Source: Ashinkailepas kermadecensis | Lineage: Eukaryota; Arthropoda; Thecostraca; Neolepadidae | NCBI GenBank assembly: GCA_034440615.1 | Contig: JAOTOM010005101.1 | Span: 761,501 to 825,500 of the forward strand | Direction of reading: 5' to 3' | DNA length: 64,000 nucleotides | Part shown: positions 11,365 to 23,664 of the stretch, piece by piece | Numbering within the stretch: the first letter of the stretch is position 1 | How the letters are laid out: every line of letters starts with the position of its first letter | The notes under the pieces: model-generated | Told to the model about the DNA's origin: nothing | Databases searched by the model: none | The model's input: only the letters and a program-made list of their open reading frames with translations | Position numbers and translations under genes: made by a program

Positions 11365-12383
11365 AATATACATATATCGAAACTTTCATATTCATCTCAT
11401 ATCACTGATCGAAATTTTCTGACACATTTGTACCAACACATTGTTGCAGCACAACATTTCTAAAGCTCTCCCACATCAAACGTGGGAGTGAAGCAAAGCC
11501 AAAACATATATTAAATTAATTATGGATACCTGGATTTCTTTCCTCGAGCTTGTTGTCCGAGCGCTTGGAGGATCATGGATCCCAAAAGCAAGCTTCAGAG
11601 AAAACGGAAAAGCACAAGTGGTCTCGGCCAACCTACTACAAATAATTTGCACATTTCATAAGTCCATGCCCACAGAGTCTTTAGAACATACGCTATGTGC
11701 TCTAAAGACGAACGCCAAAAAAATAACCACGTGCTTTGCGGCATGTCGCTGCCTCTGGCAACTTAATCCCTTCAATCAACCGGTTCGCTTTCTTGGTTAT
11801 GTGTCGGTTTTTTATTGCGCGGCAAATAGATCACAGCAACAAAGGAGATAAATGTGTCTGAACTGAATCGTCACCTGTTGTTTTTGGAAAAATGTCATCT
11901 CAGTGTGAAAAAAACACAACCAAGGTGTACTTCATTACGGTCGTCACTCTACAATACTCACCTCCAGACTACGTTGTAATATTCGGCTGCTGATGTTGGG
12001 CACCAAACCTCTCGTGTTCCGCCGAAGAGCCGTCCACGCAGCACATCTCCACTTGCTTCTGATCCAAATAGCCCTTCATCTTCAGAACCCGATAGCTCAT
12101 GCAACAGTACTACTGCTTCAGAGGCGGACAGTACTACAATACAGCGAGGCAGGGTGTCCGCACGTGGAGACCAGACTCAGACTGAACTGATATCTACGGT
12201 TCTTATAGATTTCTACAGATATAGTTCTTTTATCGGAAGCTCCACAGACCGTAATTTATGAAGAGTTGTTTTGAATTTGGTACTTAGGCATGAACAATAG
12301 TTGCCGAAATATGTTGTATGCTATTTCGCGAAGCAATTTTATGTTGTCAGAGGATAAGTTCACATATTTGTATATTTCTGAAT
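11365..12383. other. Anonymous sequence
   Basis: No element termini, tRNA-like boxes or convincing coding frames were seen. Confidence 0.4.
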
Positions 12384-12410
12384 ATATATTTATTATATAT
12401 GTATATATAT

Positions 12411-12480
<70 letters not shown>
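12384..12480. repeat. (TA)n microsatellite
   Basis: About 95 bp of imperfect then perfect TA. Confidence 0.95.
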
Positions 12481-12484
<4 letters not shown>

Positions 12485-12798
12485 AGAAAGCTGCATTGTT
12501 CTATGCATAATAGTTGATATTGTTTAGCCTATGAAAAGCGATGTGGCTTGCAGGAGCCGAGTCAACCCATAGCGGCAATTCAACTTGAGAAAATTCAACT
12601 AGCTTAGGCAAAACTCCGGTCCCCAGTTTCCCTCGTTCAATATCAGCCGAAGAGGGTTAAAAGGAAGCAACCACATTATATCAACTGATATGTCAAGTGT
12701 CATCTTATTCCTTTGCATCGTTTCCCACGGTCTTCGAAGCACTTCATTTACGCATTCAGACATCAAGTGGCATGTGTTCAAAGAAACTGTAATCAGTG

Positions 12799-12878
<80 letters not shown>

Positions 12879-12891
12879 CTATATATATATA

Positions 12892-12955
<64 letters not shown>
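12799..12955. repeat. (TA)n microsatellite
   Basis: About 155 bp of TA with small interruptions (TTTATA, TCTATA, TTATATGTA). Confidence 0.95.
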
Positions 12956-12957
<2 letters not shown>

Positions 12958-14040
12958 TTGCTGAGCTTTCGCATGGAGCCTATGGGCATTGCCTGGAAAG
13001 AATTACTTCAAAACGCCTTTAAACCAATCGCTCACATCCAACATTTCTTTCAGCATCTCAACCCATGCATAGGACGCCACTGCTGTAATTGAAAAGAAAA
13101 GAAAATGTCCGAGGCTTCCATGGGACACTGATCCGAAACGAAATTCTACACAGCATCATCACACGACACGGCTCGTTAGAAAGGCTCAGACTGCACAAAG
13201 TACGATAATAAGCAAGTAAGCATTGAAATCCTGAACATGTCCTAGCTACGAAGAGCCAGTAATGTTACTAAGCATATTGCATGCATTGAAATGTCATGCA
13301 ATTATGCTTGCAAAGTGATACAGGCTAAAATAAATACTCACGTCAACAATTGCAGCATCTTTCTCTGGAGTGGTTGTCCGCTTGCGGCCAGACCCTCCAA
13401 TTCTTCTGTCCCATTCACTGTTACCGAATCATAATTCCTTGAAGTTGACTAGTTTTCCCTTTTCAAAATAGTTTAAGTGGTAGCCCATGTCTGCGCTATA
13501 AACGATCCAATGCTGTCTGTGCGACTGAGGCGCAAATGCAGTAACATCACTGACCAGCCTGTCCTCTTAAAGGCTGCAGAGCAAATGGTCACGTGATCAT
13601 CGAAGAGGCAGATTCCCATCCATGGACACTGGCCCATAGTCAATCTGGTAGGCTGTCACGTAACGCACTGACTCTATATATAACTAGACAGGCAACTCGA
13701 TTTTTCAAAACGGTCCGGTCTGCGGCGCCGCATATGGGAAAAACGGCGGCGCTGGTAGGCGCTGCGCAGTGTGTTGTGGATGTAAAGCGGTGACGCGGGG
13801 GCGTTCTAGGTGGTGAAAATGACTATATCATTTTCAAATGATATATTCATATATGAAGTAAAAACTTTGCTTTATATATATATGCATTTATCAAGCAAAA
13901 ACCTCATCATCTTTTCCCCATTCACTCTAACCTGCCGCGTCCCTGCCGTTCATCCCCTTGCAGAGACAGATACCGAGGGCACAGGGAACATGTGTCCGCT
14001 CATGGCAAGGTGGCGCCCATCTTACCATGAAAAGTGGACC
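12956..14040. other. Anonymous sequence with a short dispersed motif
   Basis: No gene recognised. Around 13640-13700 a motif with GTCACGTAACGC and CTATATATAACTAGAC occurs. It recurs in inverse orientation near 15245-15275 and in part near 16280, pointing to a low-copy dispersed repeat. Confidence 0.4.
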
Positions 14041-14860
14041 TACAGTGAGGCTCGAGTGCAACTCTTTCTAATTTTTCAGCTAAAGGCGCCCCTCCGGATG
14101 AAAATGTGCCCCTTAGAATCATTGAGTACACCCCCTTAAATTTGCAGCCGAAGTCTCCCTTCCAAGACCCTCGAGTGCGCCCCTCTCGAAATTTTCAGCT
14201 GAATGCACCCCTGGGGGCTCATCCAGTGGCTCCAGACATGCCCCTTCCATGAAAAATCCTTGATCCACGCCTGCCCTCTTGGATACGCCCTTGGAAGAGG
14301 TCCCGGGCTGAGAGAAAGAACTACAATTAAAGAGGAAGTCCTGGGCGCACGGATGCTGATTTCTGAAAATTATTCGGGCGGGGGGAGGGAGGGCAAAATA
14401 CATGAAGGCAATGGGTAGGCCCAAATTTATTGGGGGAACACACTCCATAGGGTCCCATGTTAAAGCTTGAAATTATTAGCGGAGGCAAAGCCAATATTGA
14501 TGTGACACTTGTCCCCTCGAAAGTATATAAAGCAACAACCCTGTCTGAGCGTTAACCCGTGCCCTGCAGAATAGTCGTGCGGATTCAGGGATGGTCGACG
14601 AATTCAGGGACATGTCCCCATGGAATTTGGAACCTGCGCCCCTCCGGGAAGGCTCGAGTGCTCCCCTTCATATTTTTCAGCCAGAAGCACCCTTCAGTGT
14701 GCTTAAGTACACGCCCCCACCTCTGCTAAAAGGCTTTTTCAGCCGAAGGTGCCCCTTAAAGTATTTTCGCAGGGTGCACCTCCTATGAAATGACGCCCCC
14801 AGACGAATACCCCTCTCCCATGGAAATTCTGGGATCCGACCCTGATTAGGATATATGGTG
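14041..14860. repeat. Degenerate internally repetitive dispersed repeat
   Basis: Imperfect blocks of the type GCGCCCCTCNNGAAATTTTCAGC recur through 14041-14300 and 14590-14860. The middle part (14355-14500) matches 52365-52515 in reverse orientation. Related blocks also occur near 51580-51850. It is probably the remains of a repetitive non-autonomous element. Confidence 0.6.
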
Positions 14861-15601
14861 CACACGCAGTACACATATGCTGTCAACTACAAACAATCCC
14901 AACGTTACTTCGCTAGCGTTTATCAGGTATCCGGGGTTTTAATTCCATGGGTACACATGCCGAATACCGCACAAAGTTGGCAAAACGATGAAAGAAGTTA
15001 GACCTGAAAGGCACAATTACAATAGTTTACAAGATGTTTCTCCATTTCTATCTGCTCATCATGAACCCAGCATCATTTTGCACTACTTTTTATCAAATAT
15101 CTCTCCACAACTTTTCATTTTACAACATTTAATTTCAGGGCCAAAATGCATGGGAGCGTGCGGCGCGCTCGATCTTTTGCCCATATATCGCTGCTCCAGC
15201 CCGGACCGGTCGGAATAGGATGCGGAGCGTGAGGCGGGCGGCGAGTCGGCCGTCTAGTTATATATAGAGGTCAATGACGTAACGCCTAACTGTGAAGCGG
15301 CGCACCAAGAATGATGGATGGCCCGGATACATTTCGTGCTGAAGCAATATAAACTAAACACTTCTTATTGTAAAATAGTTTGATGGCATCCGCTTGAAAT
15401 AATTTTTTTTCCGCGTATAAATCTGAATATGTCGCTTCCAATACCTCGCACAATGTATACATATAGCATAATTATTTATCACACAGCATAGGCCGTGCGC
15501 TCAAACATGTATGATTATCAATGAAACAGGTGTATTTTAATCGTTATTAATCGGTTTGTCCATGAATCTGATTGAAGCAAGCAAGTGCCGCCTAGGTATT
15601 T
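14861..15601. other. Anonymous sequence
   Basis: Nothing recognisable except the inverted short motif near 15245-15275 noted for the 13.6-kb region. Confidence 0.4.
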
Positions 15602-15930
15602 GCCGCCCCGGTAGCTCAGTTGGTTTTGGCACTGGCCCGTGCTGGTCTCCCCTGTCCTGGCAAGACGGGGTTCGAGTCGCTTCACGCGCTCGCTTTTAGT
15701 CCCTGGCTGGGATGGTCGGTTGGCAACTGGCACGATAATGTCGAAAGCGAGCTACCGGGGTGGCTGTGCGAATGCAATGAGGCACGTGATGCGTTCTGCC
15801 AAATGTTTACTGTATAGCTGCAATTCATGGATCGGGTGATGCGGCCATGGCTCACGCAACAAGGTCTGTTTAGCAATTTGATCCTGGTTTATAAAGCCAC
15901 CCCAGCAAGAATTCGAACAAAATTTCGAAA
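15602..15930 (+). mobile_element. tRNA-derived SINE, family A, full copy
   Basis: The head carries a pol III A box, TAGCTCAGTTGG (15612-15623), and a B box, GGTTCGAGTC (15669-15678). It is followed by a body ending in a shared block (ATCGGGTGATG through AAAGCCACCCCAGCAAGAATTC). The same head and body occur in reverse orientation at 61527-61842, and the body alone at 21130-21240. The extra bases in the D-loop region and the poor anticodon stem show it is not a functional tRNA. Confidence 0.8.
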
Positions 15931-16439
15931 AAGTGTAAAGATTATAAATTATATTATTATTTTAGGGTAAGAGAATGCTCCGTTGACATCATGAACCTGT
16001 CATCTCCTTTCACTGCATCCTTTGCAACCGAGCTCCTTCTAACACCTCCAGCTCATTCTGTGTTGCCGACGTCCGAAATCCACAGCGTTCAAATGCTGCT
16101 TGTCTACAGGTCTCCAGTGGTGGACAGCTTGCTGAACTGCCAATGTTGTTTGGCCGACAGAGAAATGCAAGGCGGGAACAGCATAGACACGTGTTTCTCA
16201 CTGCAAGGGTACAGGGCAAATGACCACGTGACGACCGCGCAAGCGAATGCCTACGGCTGGCCAGTGGTGAATCTTGTAGACTGTCACGCAACGCATAACT
16301 GTGAAGCGGCGCAACCTACCAGAAATTATTGGTATGAAGCGGCACAGCCTACGTTCCTAGCGGCCGGCCATAGTTAAGGGTTCCCTGGAACATTTCAATG
16401 CAGGTGAGTGTACAATGATGTTCTCGGCGACCATCCCAC
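15931..16439. other. Anonymous sequence
   Basis: Between the SINE and the 350-bp repeat array. Frames are open for up to about 130 codons (15991-16377, plus strand), but without recognisable motifs, so I do not call a gene. Confidence 0.4.
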
Positions 16440-16839
16440 ACTGCTGATCATAACATAGAACTAATCACACGGTATCCCAAGCAAGCAATGGTTGACAGAT
16501 CCAAACATCCGGTACATCTGATCATAACACGAAACTAATAATACGGTACCCCAAGCAAGAACTGGTTCACATGTAAAAGACCATCACATATTTTACTTTG
16601 TTTTCACTTAATGGTTAATTTCCCATAGGCTTCAACATGGAACCTTATGGAGGATGAAAACCACCATCACGTAGATTTTCTAAAAAAATGCATCATGTGT
16701 GTTTCATTAGGTCTTACGTATGTGATGTCAGACTAATGCAATTAAGCGGAATACTTTAATAAGTAACAATATCAGATGCATAAATGGTTGTTCTATCCAA
16801 GCATCAGGTACATCACATGATATGTGACGTTATTGGCAG

Positions 16840-18575
16840 TGTGGCATCATGACGACATTGGCAGTGTGCTTCTGCATTTCGTCAACTTCAGCCTCATCAC
16901 TGCGGACGTCCCATCTCCTGGAAGCACTCCATAGTTTATCCCATCTTTAAATCCGGTGACCCTACCAGCCCATCCAACTACCGGCCCATCTCTATTGTCC
17001 CGATCATAGCAAAAATTGTGGAGCGTGCAGTCCACCATCAGCTCTACGCCTACCTATCCAACAACCACCTCCTCTCTCCTACCCAGCATGGCTTCCGCCC
17101 CCGTCACTCAACGGAGACCACGCTGATATCCATATCGGACCGGGTCCTATCGGCCAATGATCGTGGTGAGATGTCCCTCCTTTGCCTTCTGGACTTGAGC
17201 AAATGCTTTGATGTGATAGACCATTCAAAACTCTTGACCCAAATAAGCCAGCACGGTATTGACACTTCATTGTGTTCGGCCTATCTGAAAGACCATACCC
17301 AGAGTGTCAGCCTCACTGACAGTCTGGGTCGCAGCTTAAAATATGTGCCACTTCCAAACAACATCGAAGTTTTTCAAGGCTCATCTTTCGGCCCTTTGCT
17401 CTACTGCGTCTTGGCCAACGACTTCAGTCTGTTCGCTGAAGGCGCAGTAGTCGCTCAGTATGCAGATGACACACACATTTTGGTCACCTGAATCAAAACT
17501 CGTATCCAAAGTGTCGCTGCCGAGTTGGAACATGTCCTGGCCTGCCTCGACGTTTGGTTCCGCGGTAACGGTCTAAAGGTAAATGCGGAGAAAACACAGC
17601 TTACGGTCATTGGCAGCCAACACAATTTGCGCAATCTCCCCAACTTCACTGTAACGTTCCGCGATCAACAATTGCTCCCCTGTTCGGAAATACAAAAATA
17701 TTGGGCTCACTTTTGATCGCACCCTCAGCTGAGCCTCGCATGTTTCCACCATTACCAGCCGATGTTTCGGAACTTTGACCGGTCTATCGCATCTCAGAGG
17801 CTACCTGCCACCATCTGTCATCTCGGTGCTCGTCAATGCCTTGATCCTCTCTGAGATCCGGTACTGCATTTCGGTGTACGGAAATAGTACTCAAAATAAT
17901 ATGCCTCGGATTCAACACAAAATCAACTATGGAGCAAAAGTTAAATTCGGACGATCTAAATTTGACCATGTCACCGATCTGTTTGAGCGTCTTGGCTGGA
18001 TGAGCGCTGAGAACTTGGCTCAAAACCACACGCTGCGCCTACTTCACAAGGTGCGCCGACTGCAGGAGCCGGCTTCATTAGCCGGCACCATATCAACAGT
18101 CGCCGAGCACCGTGACCGCCGCACCCGTCAGGACCGGGACCTATACGTCCCCAGGTCGCGAACAGAGATGGACAGGCGCCGTTTTTGTTCCAGAGATCCT
18201 ACCCTATATAATGAACTGTCACACGAACTAAGACAACTGCCAGTTCCCACGTTTGGTCGCCACCTTAGGCGGCATTTGTGCATGGGACCGGTCAGATTGA
18301 CCTAATCTACTTCCTGACTTCTTATCATACTCGCTGACCTCTTATCATAATTGCTGACTTATCATCATACCTGCTGACTTTTTATCATACTTACCGTACT
18401 TGCGGACTCTTTCCGTACCGCTGGTATGAGGAATTGTTCTATGTTTTTATGTGTGCTTGTGACAACCCATTTTTCCTGTAACATCTGTTTTAATACTCGA
18501 CAACAGGCTGTAATAGCCACGAGTTTATTATGGTTGGCCTGAATTTACATATTTGTCTTTTGTCTTTGTCTTTGA
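16840..18575 (+). pseudogene. LINE ORF2 fragment (RT to 3' end), CR1/L2/Daphne-like, decayed
   Basis: The reverse transcriptase part begins near 16840. Conserved blocks: YRPISIVPIIAKIVERAV, QHGFRPRHSTETTL, CLLDLSKCFDVIDHSKLL, QGSSFGPLLY and QYADDTHIL; the frame closes at 17491. The thumb and C-terminal part are in other frames (17525-17716 and 17775-18305), with LGWMSAENLAQNHTLRLLHKV and a final TRQDRDLYVPRSRTEMDRR-type block that is characteristic of this LINE group. The 3' tail shows TTTGTCTTTTGTCTTTGTC repeats near 18550-18570, a microsatellite-like end used by such elements. The endonuclease is missing, so this is a 5'-truncated copy with several frameshifts. Confidence 0.8.
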
Positions 18576-20017
18576 TAACACGGAACTAATAATACAGTAC
18601 CCCAACCACGAACTGTGTGACTGGTAAAAGAACATTACAAATTTCATTTTCACTCATTGGCTAATTTCCCATTGGTTTTAATATGGGACCCTATGGGCGA
18701 TGAAAACCACGATCCCTTTGATTTTCACCAAACTTGCAACATGTGTGCCTCATCGGGTGTTCCATATGTGATGTCAAGCATTCTGCGCGGCATTGCAAGC
18801 TTTGACGCACAGAGGTCGCCGTGTTTTCGCCGAATATCAAGCTGAGGGAATTAAGCGGAATATTTAAATAAATAACGATACCATATACATAAATGGTTGT
18901 TCTATCAAAGCATCCAATGCATCTGATCATAACACGGAAGTAATATCACGTTACCCCAAGCAAGAACTGGTTGACAGGTAAAAGAACATCACATATTTCA
19001 CTGTTTCACTTCATGAATAATTTGCCATCCCATTCCACTCTTGGACCCATTGGAAGATGAAAACAACGACCCATTATATTTTCCACAAACTTGCAACATG
19101 TGTGCCTCATTAGGTGTTATATGTGTGATGCCAAGCATTCTGCGGGGCATTGCAAGCTGTGACCTACAGAGGTCGCCGTGTGAGCACAAAATATCTAGCT
19201 AAGGGACTTAAGCGGAACACATGTTGCCAGTTTGTGGAAAATCTAAGGGGCCTTGGTTTTCATCCTCCATAGGGTCTCATATTAAAGTATATTTGAAATT
19301 AACCATTAAGTGAAAAGGTGAAATTTGTGATGTTCCTTTACCTGTCAACCAGACCTTGCTTTGGGGGACCGTGTTATTAGTTCCGTGTTATGATCAGATG
19401 TACCGAAGGCTTCGATAGAACAACCATCTACGTATATGGTATCGTTAGTTATGCAAATATTCCGCTTAAATCCCTTAGCTTGATATTAGGTGACCACACA
19501 GCGACCTCGGTCGGTCACAGCTTGCAAAGCCACGCAGAATGCTTGACATTACATACGTAACACCTAATGAGGCACACATGGTTTAAATTTGTGGAAAATC
19601 GAAGGATCGTGGTCTTCATCTTCCATAGGGTCCCATGTTAAATCCTATGGGAAACTAACCATTAAGTAAAAAATTGAAGTTTGTGATGCACTTTTTCTCC
19701 TCAATCAGTCCTTGTTTGGGGTACGGTGTTGTTAGCCCTTTGTTGGGGTCAGAGGGCATGCTTGTATAGAACACCCATTTATGCATATGGTGTCGTTATT
19801 TATTCAAATATCCTGCTTAAATCCCTTAGCTTGATATTAGGTGACCACACAGCGACCTCTGTCGGTCACAGCTTGCAATGCCGCGCAGAATGCTTGACGT
19901 CATATATGTAACACCCGATGAGTAACACATGTTGCAAGTTTCGGAAAAATATTAGGGGTTGTGGTTTTCATCCTCCATGGGGCCCATGTGAAGGCCTATG
20001 GGGAAATTAACCATTAA

Positions 20018-20954
20018 CACGCGCACTGGAGGGCGGGGGGTGGCGAAATCCGCCCACCCCTCCGGTTTTTCGGACATAACTGCAGATTTTAGCGGTCGAT
20101 ATACGTGATTTTCTGCGAACCTGCTTAGAAATGACCGGTGCGTCGTTTAAAGTAAGAACAATGGAAATCGATGGAATTTTTTTTCGTTAGGGGCCGTTAA
20201 AGTCCAAAAAAATTCGCAGCGCCAGACCACAAAAATCGGCGCTGATGCGCTTCCCGTATATCCGCAAAAGGGAGGGAAAAAGTTCTTGGCAACACTAGCG
20301 ACTTGTTTGATGCATATTGATATGCTATATAGTTTCAATGTCATGTTAGGTCACCGAGGTCAAGTCAGGTCAAGTTCATGACAGGTTAATGGAACCAAAC
20401 TTGGTCTACAGAAATGTTGTCATAAATGCACTACTGTTTGTCATTTGTACTGTTTGTCATTGCGTTTCCATACTTTATTCATGTACTTCACTCCTTTCTT
20501 CGCGAAGCCGATTGCGCCGAGCTGCCCGATGGAGCAGTCGGGCGGGCGGCCCGGTTCCGGTAACTGGAACCGGTAACTGACCTGATAAAGTGCTGCTATA
20601 TAGGTGACCTGAGGTCAAATGTCGGGTCTAGCATCTGTATTGCATCATTAGTAATGTCCAAAACATCATTGATGCCTATTTTGGAGCATTTAAACACAAT
20701 CACAGCGATCCATAACAATGACAAGCCAAGCCACGCAAAACAATAACATTTTGACAAATGTGACCTCATTTGACCTTGAAGATATTGATGTAAGGTCATC
20801 AAATTTGCAGACAATAGAGTTCACTACAGTACCCATCCACCCTGCGAATTTCGTTCCTCCAGCTTTAACAGGAGCCGATATCTTAGGGGGGTGGGGGGCG
20901 GAATCCGACCCCACTCCAGTGCGCGTAATTTTCAGAGGCCCTCCAGGGCGCGTG
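20018..20954. mobile_element. Non-autonomous DNA element with TTAA target duplication, copy 1 (937 bp)
   Basis: Flanked by TTAA at 20014-20017 and 20955-20958. The uninterrupted repeat unit at about 19310-19320 reads CCATTAAGTG, which is exactly this junction without the insert. Termini: CACGCGCACTGGAGGGC at the left, and CACGCGCCCTGGAGGGC as the reverse complement of the right end. A second internal copy of the terminus (TCCAGTGCGCGTAA) lies about 35 bp inside the right end. No transposase-sized frame. TTAA duplications are the hallmark of piggyBac and some Kolobok-type elements, so one of those systems probably mobilised it. It shares most of its length with 60129-61053 in opposite orientation. 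Confidence 0.88.
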
Positions 20955-21129
20955 TTAAGTGAAAAAGTGAAATCTGTAATGTTCGGAACCTGTGAACCAG
21001 TTCTTGCGTGGGGTACCGTGTTACTAGTTCCGTGTTATGATCAGATGTACCTGATGCTTGGTTTTTCCAACTATTTCGGTGTCGGTGCATTAACGGCATG
21101 TTAAGCTTTAGGCAAACATTCTGCCGTTC

Positions 21130-21240
21130 ATCTGGAATTCATGGATCGGGTGGTGGGGCCAGGGTTCACACAACAAGTTCTGTTTAGCAATAGAACCCTG
21201 GTTCATAAAGCCACCACAGCAATAACTCGGATTAAATTTG
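21130..21240 (+). mobile_element. SINE family A, 5'-truncated 3' fragment
   Basis: Matches the body of the SINE at 15602-15930 from GGAATTCATGGATCGGGTGG to AAAGCCACCACAGCAATAAC, without the tRNA-like head. Confidence 0.75.
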
Positions 21241-21330
21241 CATACAAAATCTTGCTTGAGATACCGTATGATTAGTTCTGTGTTATGATCAGCGGTGTCG
21301 GATGCTTGCCTAGAACATCATTGTACACGT

Positions 21331-21653
21331 CATGGTGCATTCATTTACATTTTGACCTTTGGAGGTCAGGAAGTGCTATGCCCAATGAAACGCTATGGTA
21401 TGCAGGGGACCAAAAATAGCGCCGTCCTGGCAATAGCATCGGCGACCAGGTGCAGACTCTCAGGCCGCAGTGACGACCAATACCAGAATTTTGCTTCCAT
21501 ACGTCCGTCAACATTTGAACCATAAATGATAGAATTAGTCGATGTATCAGATATTTTCATTTAGCAGCATTGATCTTTTTCCAGATCAAAAGTATACTAG
21601 GAGCGTACCGCTAATACTACCAAATATTCCGTCCCTCTGACCAACCATGTGTA
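21331..21653. other. Anonymous sequence
   Basis: Left flank of the LTR element. No feature seen. Confidence 0.4.
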
Positions 21654-22182
21654 TGTAGGAATGTTCCTTAATCGGTTCATAATATAGTCTAATGAACTTC
21701 GCGTTTCGATAACCCCGGTAGTGAAAGCACCAACTTCCTTACAGCTGCCTGTATTTGCACTGCAACACTCGTACGATCACCAGAGACAGACAGACGGAGA
21801 ATAGAACTTTCTTCTATGAAGGAAAGCCGTGAAATTGCCTTTTCTACGAATTTAAAGGTCGAATTTAGGTGGAAAGTTAGCGGGCGCCGGACCGTACAAG
21901 CACAGATCCGCTCGCCTTGAGAACCGAAGCCTGACTGCCTGGTCGCCCGACGTGGGGCCCCTCACGGGCAAATACCCCCGGCTTCTTATTGGTCGAGGAG
22001 GCAAACGCCCATTTACGTCACATCCCTGTTCTGGAATGACCGACGGAGGAAGTTGGCCTGCATTTAGTGACGGTAGCTATGTTACATTTACGGTACACTA
22101 TTACAATCGGTAGACTTACGGGATTATTTCAATTACAGTTACGGGACAGCCAAACGTATAATCTTATATGAACTCTGTTACA
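21654..22182 (-). repeat. 3' LTR of the gypsy element (plus-strand left copy)
   Basis: On the plus strand begins TGTAGGAA and ends TGTTACA, the TG...CA ends of LTRs. Same length as the other copy. A purine tract expected just inside it (minus-strand upstream side) is not obvious. Confidence 0.93.
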
Positions 22183-23664
22183 ACACAACTGAGGTCCGAC
22201 AAGATTGGATCAATTCACAGATTAATCCTGAGCTACCACTCAGACAAATCACGGCCTTCTACAATCACATACGAATCAACAAACACTTACGATACAACAA
22301 TTTAATACAAGTTCAGATTACACACAGTTCTACGTAATTAGTCTAGGAGGTTTTAAGGGTTATCCACTCTCTGATCCATGTTAATAAACTAAACAATGTT
22401 CCTAACATACTAAGCACAAATACAATGTTTCGCAAACTATTTTTGGCGATCACTGTCGCGCGCGCACTGCCGAAAGTTCAGTCCGGTTCGGGAAGGGGAG
22501 TATTTGAGCATGGTCGACCTTGCCATCTGCAGATCTTATGCCGCCCGGGGTGCGACACTCGACGCGGCCGCGTTCACTGGACGGCCCTGCGGCAGTTACC
22601 GCATGCCACTCATCGGCCTGAGTCACTGGTCAGGGACACAACCCTGCCAACTGCGACGTCTCTCCATATACTTATGGAAGGTTATGTCGTGTTCGATCAT
22701 GTCCAGTTGCGAGAGCGGACGGTGATTCATCCATATCACCGCGGTAGCTTCTGGCCTACCACGCGCTAGCTCGGCTGAGTCATTCATATGACCGCCCACT
22801 GCACCGGCAGTGGCGGTGCTCGCGTTTCAGGGACGGTGCTCGTCGGCACCGCTCCGTGGTGGCGTTCGTCAGCGCCGCTCCGTGGAGGCGCTGATCAGCG
22901 TCCGCAACGGCGACGCTCGCATCCGCAGCGGGGCGCTCAGGTTGCAGCGGCCCGGTCGGCCTCTCGGCGGCGCTCGCTGGCGCCGAGCCAACGGCCCAGT
23001 CGTCGAACTGGCCGGGTATAACGGCCGCTGGTGGGTCGTGTTGCAGGTGCATCCTGTGTACCTCTGCAGGAGGTGGCCGCAGGTGGTCCACCTGCGGTGT
23101 CCTATGGCAGCCGGCGTGACCGTCTCGTCACGTCCGGTCGTCAGCTCAGGTCTGTGCTGTCAGCTGCGGTGTCGGCGTGAGGCGGCGGGTACATGGTCGA
23201 CGGTCCTGCGGGAACTGGCGTGACGGACTCGTCACGCCCGAGTGTCAAGTCGTGCTGACGCTGGCTCAGGTCCAGGTCCAGGACGGATGATGATGTCTTC
23301 ACCGAGCGGGAAGGGTTGGATGGTTTGGATTGCATTGTGGGTTCCAGGTACAAAACTCGGTTCAAAGATGCGGAAGCATAGGTCTGGGGTTGGATTTTGA
23401 CCACAAATACATGTTACTAACAGTTGACAATATGTCACACAAGATATCAGGATAGGTGACGTCACAACGTCACATCAACATCATTACGCCCATATGGGGT
23501 TCCATCACAAGGTGCTGCACGCACCACGTCCATCACATCGGCAATCAGGCCGGTAGGTGGCTTTACACCGTCACCGTTTGTGGTGCCACTGCGTCAACAA
23601 TACAGTTACATGTTCACATGAAGCGACTCGCTGGTACACTTCGACGTCCTATCTACTAGAGCCG
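22183..23664 (-). other. Untranslated or decayed 3' internal region of the gypsy element
   Basis: About 1.5 kb between the last recognisable coding segment and the 3' LTR. Contains a GC-rich stretch with repeated GGTGCTCGTCGGCACCG-like blocks (22820-22990) and CGTGACGG/CCGTCACG motifs near 23110-23240. No envelope or other protein recognised. Confidence 0.5.

Larger units (their letters stand above)
16440..21330. repeat. Inverted array of ~350-bp repeat units, interrupted by two insertions
   Basis: Unit landmarks in order: GATCATAACACGGAACTAAT, GGTACCCCAAGCAAGAACTG, ATGGTTAATTTCCCATAGG, GATGAAAACCAC, CAACATGTGTGCCTCATTAG, AAGCATTCTGCG, TAAGCGGAATA. Units in plus orientation lie at about 16440-16835, 18573-18930 and 18921-19215. 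Units in minus orientation lie at about 19216-19590, 19580-19940 and 19940-20013, resuming at 20959-21060, with a fragment at 21245-21330. The turn point is near 19215. The LINE fragment (16840-18575) and the TTAA element (20018-20954) sit inside units. No coding potential. Probably a satellite or the body of a large inverted element. Confidence 0.75.

Noticed and set aside
15602..15680. Possible tRNA gene
   Set aside because: It recurs with the same non-tRNA body in two other places, and the anticodon region is not foldable.
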